This document shows, piece by piece, positions 12,324 through 21,300 of a stretch of 64,000 nucleotides of DNA. A model generated the notes under the pieces. It saw only the letters and a list, made by a program, of their open reading frames with translations. It was not told the DNA's origin and searched no databases. The translations under genes were made by a program, and so were the position numbers. Within the stretch, counting starts at the first letter, position 1. Each line of letters starts with the position of its first letter. Source of the DNA: Siphonodentalium dalli (taxonomy: Eukaryota; Mollusca; Scaphopoda; Gadilida; Siphonodentaliidae); NCBI GenBank assembly GCA_032622095.1, contig CP136069.1:163673043-163737042 (forward strand). Direction: 5' to 3'.

Positions 12324-15300
12324 AGACACTTTACGCATGGTGCGATAACTCGAACATTTTATATCTGATCGGAACCAAATTTTGTATATGAATTTGTCAG
12401 CACCAAATACAGATCGAGTTCGAATATGGGTTCGATCCGAGTTTTTTTCACGGAGTTATGGCCCTTTTTCGACCTAGAATTCATGCATGCTACCATAACT
12501 CAAAAAAATTTTATCTGATCAGAATCAAATTTGGTATGCAAGTTTCTCGGACCAAAATACAGATTGAGTTCGAATATGGGTTTGATCCGATATTTTTCAA
12601 TGGAGTTATGGCCCTTTTTCGACTTAGAATTCATGCATGCTGCCATAACTCAAATTTTTTTTTATCTGATCGGAACCAAATTTGGTATGCGAGTTTCTCA
12701 ACTCAAAATACAGATCGAGTTTGAATATGGGTTATATCCAACATTTTATACCAGAGTTATGGCCCTTTTTCAACTAAGAATTGAACAGATAACCATAGCA
12801 GTCTACAATTAATTACCAGTGGTATCAGTTTAGCTCTGAGAGCAGTAAATCTGTATTATGGGAATTAGAGTTATTTTTTACTCCCATGTTTATGATGACA
12901 CACTCCTCACCTGTATAGTTTTTGGTATCGATCGGTTTAGAAATTATTAACACTTTGCATCCGCACATAGGCATGAGCTATCCGATGCTGTAACCAAATT
13001 ATTTTTTGTCCGATTGTTTTCATATTTGATATGTAGGTTTATAATGACACACCCCTCACCTGTATAGTTTTTGGTATCGATCGGTTGATCGGTTTAGAAA
13101 ATAATTAACCCTGCACACAAATGCTATCTGATCCATCTAAGTCAAACTGTTTTCTTCTGATATGCCTCATATTTCTTACCAAGGTTTTTCTTAGCACGTT
13201 CTTTATCTGTATGGTTTTTGGTATCGTTTAATTAACCCTTTTCAAACTTATTTTTACTTAGAACTCAAAACATTTTTTATCTGATCTACACCAAATTTGG
13301 TACATGTGGTCCTCACCCCGAAATACAGATCAAGTTCAAATTTGGGTTTGATCCGATATATTTTAACAGAGTTATGGCCCTTTATAATTCAAGTAATTTA
13401 CTACCTATTGTATATGCCCTGTGAGAATTTAAGACAAACAACTTTACACAGTAATCTGCTTTATTGGGATCAGAAAATGACACTGGATACTCTTTGCTAA
13501 ACCACTGCTGCTCCCAGAGCTGTCAAATTTAAGTGATTGATGATACTTTACTCCAGTTTGTGTGCAATAGTAATTTAACCCAACCTGTTGAAACATGTTC
13601 ATGGCATTAATACAAATAGTCCATTGTCCATGTGAAGGATGTTCTGGAGCATGGCTGTTTAGAGAATTGTTGTTTACAGAGACACTGTTGTCTTATCTTG
13701 AGAAAACAATTTGTCCACACATTAGTTCCATCATATGATGTCATTGAAAATGATTAACACTCTCCACACATCATATGTTCATTCTCCTATTCTATGTCCA
13801 GGTTGATCGTGATCCACTTTTCACTTGCATGTATTTCAGGATTAAAATTAACCTATTCCATAGACACATAATATCTGATACGCAGATTTTAAATTATCTC
13901 TTTCGCCTTAGGCCAGGTTCACTAAGAATTTCTATTAATTATAAGCCACCAATTGAATATTCATCATTTGAGGATATATCTTGTTTTGAAATTCCCTCTA
14001 TTGCATTTGGGCTGCAGGATAATAATAATGGTTCTGGTATTCTTGAAGCTGACTTTTTGGTCAAATATTTTTCACCCAATCACTTTTATAATCTCATTCA
14101 GGTTGATTGTGATACATTCTTCATGCGTATAAATTTTGGTATTGATTGAATGGTTTTGAGAATATTAACCCAATATTTAATAATATTTCTGCTGTTACAG
14201 ACATTGTATCTTTCCAATGATCAGCTTAGAATAAAATTAACCATAGGTACATGTATACTGTACGCGATCCAATGTTATGACTCTAATATTTTCAATTTGA
14301 CCCTTCTCATATCTCTCCTTTAGTTATCTGATAATTCTGTATTAAAATATTTTATATCCAACCATTATCAATCATATTTAATATCAAGGTCTATTCACCC
14401 CTCACTTATATAGATGTTCAGGTGTTTGTTGGTCTCTAATCTCAATCATCCCATAACTTTTACTATGCAGCTAACACAACAACATAATCTGTTATGACTC
14501 AGGTTCCATTGTAAGAATTAAATAAATAGAGTTATTATGATGTTAATATTGTAACAATTATATCTTTAACAGCTATGGTGCATCTGTCTGACTGTGTTTG
14601 GGTATAATTATCTTTATCAATCTATCACACATACATGTATCTCTGTTGGAGTGACCGAATAGGTTGAAATCGAATGTCATATCCATCTTCCTATTGTGTT
14701 TAAATGAGCAAGTTGCTCAATATGTCTGATTCCACTATGAAACTAATAAATAATAGTACGCTGTGAATTGTTGAAATTCTTGCACTCATAAAAAGATCGC
14801 TATCGCCAAGGTATGGGTTAAACATCTGCCGATCGTGATCGGCCTCTCGTTTCTTACATTCTTTAACAATTTTATAATTTTTTCTTACATTTTTTAACAA
14901 TTTTTATAATATTATTCTACATTCTTTGACAATTTTATCATTTTTAATATGTGTTAAGCCAATGCATTCTCTTATATATGCGAGGTGACCTATGGTCGAC
15001 TCGCATATATAAGAGAATGCATTGGCACAGGGCAAATATGATCACTGAAAATATCAGAATGTGCTATGTTCATATTAATGTTTGGCAACTAGCATATCCT
15101 TTGAAATCTGTTTGTATATTTCCTCAGGTATTTATTTATCTGCTAATATCTTCCTCCAGTATGGAACTTTTGTGAAGTTGATTATATCTGATGTATTCAT
15201 TTTGTAGTTACACTTACATGGATAATCCAGTTGGCAGATCTGAGATTCCTGGTACATTCGGATTGCAGTTGTAAGTAAGACAGTCAAGCCTGCAAATAGT

Positions 15301-18300
15301 GTGTCTGTCATTTGCAGAATGAGGTCCCCAGAGGGTGAATTTAGTCACTCTATCCCTCTGGGAACCTCATTCGGCTTAGGCATCAACTGCTATGGGAGAC
15401 CTAGGATCAGACTGAAGTTCCTCAGTTGAAGTTGGTGATGTCCACCCATTAAGTCACCTTGATTATGCATTTTATCTTCTACAAATTAGGGGATATAGAA
15501 TTCCCAGAAGGGAAAAAGTAACTAAAAACATTGTTAATTTGAGACTATATATAGATACTTCCCAGAAGATAAGGTCTAAGCAGAATGAGGTCCCCAGAGG
15601 GTGGATTTGGTGATGCTAGCCCACTGTGCAGGGTATCATCACTAAATTCACCCTCTGAGGACCTCATTCTACAAATGTCAGACACACTAAATCCAGGGTT
15701 GTTGAGAAGTGTTCAAGTTAAACCTCTCTTGGTTTATTTAACAATTTGTAGTATTCTTCATATTCTTCATCAACTACAGTAATGCCCTAAATAATCGACT
15801 CCTTAACCCTTCCAGTGCCAAGTCCGATTTTTGTATCAACCCATATTTCCTTGATCATTTTTCAAATTTATTGATTATAATAATGTGATACATTGATGGA
15901 AAGAAATCTTAGCTCTTCGGACTTGGCACTGAAAGGGTTAACCATAGCAGAATTATGGGTAATTTTTCAGGATTTAGTCGGAAATATGGCTTGTGAGAGC
16001 TTTCCGATGAATGGCAACAAGCCATATTTCCGACTAAATCCTGAAAAATAACCTATAATTCTGCTGTGGTTAAGGAGTCAACTATTTAGGGCATTACAGT
16101 ATGCAGACTTGGACATTTCAAGGGTTGCAGGCACACAGGTCTACCGATAATACTTGCTTGAAATATTTTGAGGAGTGCAATTCTTATCATCCTATCATCC
16201 TAAATTTATAAGACAAGTTTTAACATCCTATTAGAAGCTGTAAAGTTCCTAATATTAGGAATTGCCAATCTATATATGTAAAAGAGTAGGATTTGTCTGT
16301 CTCTTTGTGGTTTTCTCAGGATACTCTGGCGGATGTTCTAACGCTTTTAGTTTTTCGAAAGGAGTTCAATTTAAAAAAAAAACTTGAGAAAAGACAAAAA
16401 TAATTATTTTTAAATTAGATTAAATTTTTAATTTAAACAAAGATCAAAATCATTAAATGATAAAAATGTGTGTGAAGTGCACAAATGGGCCGCCATTGAA
16501 TAAAGGCTCCCGAAGATCGAAATGTGCGCACATAGGCCCCAAGCTGCACTTTGTGCAAAGGGGAGCTTGTTTCAGCAAGTTAACCCTATCATGATGGGAG
16601 TTGTGCTGGTGAAGTATGAAAGATCATGTGCCAGTACATTCTCCTACATGTGCGAGTCTCCCATAGAGAGCCTTGCATATATAAGGTAATGCACTGGCTT
16701 ACAAGGTCAAGGCAAATATTGTTAGGCCAATGTATTCTCTTATATATGCAAGGCTCCCTATGGGAGACATTCATATATAAGATAATGCATTGGCACAGTT
16801 TTTTTGCATAATGTCAGGAACCTCCCTCCAGTCATTGAAGGGTTAATATATAAAAGTTAATTTTTCTCTAGCAATGATACATATATCTTACTTAATTACA
16901 GTCCTAGCATTAGCTCAAATCTGTGTCAGGTTTTTTCTCTCAACCATAGAAAATATCAGGCTTAAGAGATCACAATAATTTAACTTTAAAATTGCCACAC
17001 TCTGCAATCATTTGAAAGCGTTTGGTGTCACATCACATTCTCGGTAGTTATATGTCCCGTTCTCAGTGTGCAGTTTTCAATACGACACTTTATTCACAAC
17101 AACATGGCATCTATGCTCCATTTCTATTTATAAAGATATGATTGAGTATCTGGCCCAATTGATAACATGGAAAAATAATAAAAGTATTTTGAAATGCACT
17201 TCATTTTGTGTTGAAATTCAGCAGCATTGAAGCAATGCACACTGAGATTTGGACATACATATAACTACCGAGAATGTGACGTGGCTCCGAACAACATTCA
17301 AGTTATTACAGAGTGTGATGTCATACTTCATTGGTCACAATGGAATAACTTTAGTACAAAACATTGAGGTGTTTTTATATTCCTCACAGCCGGGTGGTAG
17401 TTGCTGGTATGGCTGGTTCCACTGCCAGAGCGTTCATCGAAACTCCACTTGAATTTGCTAAGGTATGTATCACAGTAATTTTTCTACCCGTTTTGGAAAA
17501 TTTCCCAGAGGATTTTCATTGTGAATCTCTAGTGTAACTAAGGCAGCAATACACAATTTCCAGCAATTTTGGCCGAACTGTGAGGGGGTACTTAAAAACT
17601 ATGCTGAGCCATTATCTTTGGCATAGGGCCCCATCAGGCATGTTTTATTTTTTAAATGTTAGGTGTAATCTAATTCAGCTTCTTTGTACGATTTGTCAAG
17701 AATTATGTCCATTGGTTTGCATACACAAAATGCTTGATTTCACCCATTTTTTGACTCAAATTGACCATTTTCAACACAAAACAGACCATGACAGAGCTAA
17801 TGTCAGTACATAAGCCTCTTCCACCTGATAGAGCTGAGAAATATTTGAAATAGAAAAAAAGTATTTGTAGCAATTTCAAAAAAATATCTTGCAAGGCAGA
17901 ATTCAGGGGAGAGAAATGGGGCTATTTTTCTATAACAGAGCTGGCCTCCATTGAATACGAAAATCATGTTACATATCCAAATTTATCAGTTTTTAGCTCA
18001 CCTGAGATGAAGTCTCTGGTGGGGGTAGAGTCATCACTCCTCATCCATTGTCCGTCCGTCCGTCCATCCATATGTCTGTCAAGGATCATCTTCTTCTCCA
18101 GATGGGTTCATATTTGATGTGGATGTTCCCAAGGTGATTCACATTCAAATTTGTTCAAATGAGGTCACCAGTTCAAATAGTTGTGAATCCAGGGCCATAA
18201 CTCTTTCCCTCCATAGTAATTCTTAAAATAACTTCTACTCCAGAATCATAAGACTGAATGGGTTCATATTTCGTGTGAATGTTCCCTAGGTGACTGTCAT

Positions 18301-21300
18301 TCCGATTTGTTCAAATGAGGTCACCAACTAATATAGATGTGAAGCCAGGGCCTTAACTAACTCTTTCCCTCCATAGTAACTACTATGGATGGTCCTTTGG
18401 TTACTGGGGTTCAGATTTGTTAAACTGCGATCACTGGGGCAAACATAGATGGAGCCATGGTCATACTTTAAAACAAAAATTAATTTATTTTTAGATTAAC
18501 TCTTTGCTCAATTTAACCCCAAAAAAATATATTAAAAATGGAACAAAAAAAATTGACTTTAGATTTTACTCCTTGCTCAATTGTTTTATGAAAAAAATTA
18601 ACCACATAATAACATCCACCAGGGTACCAAGGTACACCGACTCACCTCATCAAATTTAGTTGAAATTGGTCCAAGGGTCTGGGAGAAAAATCATGAACAG
18701 ACATATCATTACCCTAGCCAATTGAAGGGTCGAGTAAGTACATGTACCCCTGTTACAAATGTTGTTCTTTCACATTCCTTAATATTCTTTGAGAAGTCAT
18801 CTCAATCACTGACAACAATATAAAGCTTATGCCGCTCTTTCTCTGTCTGCCTGCCAGTCTCGCCAATGTCTCTTGTGTATTATGAAATGAGATCTTATCT
18901 TATCTGACAGTGTTTGATAAAAAAATATCAGGAACTGCTGTATAATACTTATTTGTGTCATTCATTTCAATTTAAATGAGATTAATTCCCATGTGCTGTG
19001 ATCTCTGTATTTATTTATGTGGCAGCTCAACTATGACAATGACGTGTCTTATTTATTATGCTGATGATTTCAAGGAACAATTATCAGAGGTGCCATGTTG
19101 ATAACCGTTCCCTAAACTTTGTAACTTATTTTAAGGAAAATGAACTCATTTCAACTTCTATAATATACCCTTTGAAATTACTAGATCAATTGATCTCATA
19201 GATTGGGATTTACAGTTGGTTCAAATAGGGGCAGAGATAGGAGATTTACCCGTGTAACACTCCCGCACCCACCCTATCTATGCTGTGAATTCATGTTTGG
19301 TACTTGTATTTAGATTCTTATTTTACATGTGATAATTTTTATATACCAGTATTGTCAGTAATGTTTTGATAAATTTCCAACAGTTGGAGAGATTGAAGTA
19401 CCAGTTGTAATTTAGTTTGGTCCAGTTGGGAGGTAATGGGCAATGATCTATTGGGGAAGGGGTGTGGAGTTAGAAATTTCAAGGTGGACACCTCCCACCA
19501 TTCAACGAAGACGCTCTACATGTATCCCTGTTTAGAACTACTTGTTTTAAAGTGAATTGACAAGTACTGACTATTGTAGTCTTCATCGTCCCAGTCTTCT
19601 GCGTCTTTACAGTCTTGTGAGCGACAATACAATCTGCATTTTTCACATCAATATCTCAATCGAGTTCGAGTTATGACCCTTGTTTTATAATGTCAACCGA
19701 TTCCATTAATATCTTGTACATGTATATGGATCTTCCACAACAATATCTTGAAACAAATGTCAACCAATTTGAATTATAATTTACCATACTTATACTTGTG
19801 CCAGTGTTCACAGTTTTGGTGTGAACCGTGTTCAGTTCAAAAATATGCAGTAGTGCTCATCTTTAATTTTGAGGATGATAAAGAGATTATTTTCCATTAT
19901 CTTATTTATTGTTTTCTGATCAATAAAGTAACCTGGTACATCCACAGAGAACCGATTGGATTCAAATAGAGAACTTGTAATATTTGTAATCCACTTTACA
20001 CAGGAACCATTTTTATACGGCCGATTTAAAAAAATGGGATATATTTTGTTATTTATTCGTCCGTCCATCTGTCCATCCATTCGCTTTTTTCATTTCCGGA
20101 TGATAATTTTGGTAAGTCTGAACTGAAGGGAATGAAATTTGGTATGTGGGTACAATGTATACGAAAAAAAAACACAGGTCAAGTTCGAATTCTGTTTCCA
20201 CCTGCCAATTTTCACCAGATTTAAGGCCCTTTTTGTTGGAATTTGCACTCAATTTTCATTTATGGATGATAACTTTAGTAAGTCAGAACTCAATGAAATA
20301 AAATTTGGTAAATGTATGTGAGTTTACTAGCCCAAAATACAGACCAATTTCAAATTTGTGTTCCACCTGCCAACTTTCACCAGAGTTAAGGTTCTTTGTT
20401 GAAATTACCATGGGGCATATTTTGCCACGTCCTAGCGATTCTCATGTGAAAAAATGAATATTATAATAATAATGGTTATTTTTCTCCACAGATAAGAGGA
20501 CAGACTCAGCAAAAATGGAACCTTCGACAAGTTTATACAGTAAGCTTATTTTATGAATGATTTACAGTTATACACCCTCTTGCATCCTGTTTACATAAAG
20601 GTAGCTGTTGAAAAAATAACTTAATGTGTAAGGTCCCAGATGGTGAATTTAGTGATGCTATCCCGCACAGTGGTCGAGTGTCACCAAATTCACCCTCTGG
20701 GATTGCAGTTGTAAGTAAGACAGTCAAGCCTGCAAATATTGTGTCTGTCATTTGCAGAATGAGGTCCCCTGAGGGTCATAAATTCACCCTCTGGGAACCT
20801 CATTCTGCTCAGGCCTCAACTTCTGTAGGAGACCTAGGTTCAGATTGAAGTTCCCCAGTTGAATTGGTGATGTTCACCCATTAGTCACCTCGATTATGCT
20901 TTTATCTTCTGCAAATTAGGGGATATAGAAACTTCTCAAAAAGGGAAAAAGTAACTAAAAACAATGTTAATTTGAGATTATAGATATTTCCCAGAAGATA
21001 AAGCCTAAGCAGAATGAGGTCGCTAGAGGGTAACTTTGATGATGATAGTCTGCTGTTCACACTCTGGGGTCCTCATTCTGCAAACAGACACACTATTTGC
21101 AGACTTGGTGTAGATATCCTAACTAAACTATAAACTATTTTTCTTCAGGGTATTGGTGTCACATGGGTGAGAACTCTTGGTTTGATGGGGACCTATTTCA
21201 TTCTTGTCGATTCTGGGCGGAGACATTTTCCTGACCACTTCAAGAAACCACTGCTTGGTCCATTCCTCACATCAGGGTTAGCTGCCACATTAGCATGGTG

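Noticed and set aside
12420-12440. GGGTTCGATCC resembling a tRNA B box
   Set aside because: Part of the 150-bp degenerate repeat; no A box or cloverleaf fits.
13775-14149. 124-codon plus-strand frame in carrier intron 3
   Set aside because: No recognisable domain, and it begins and ends with diverged copies of the same repeat word; intronic position.
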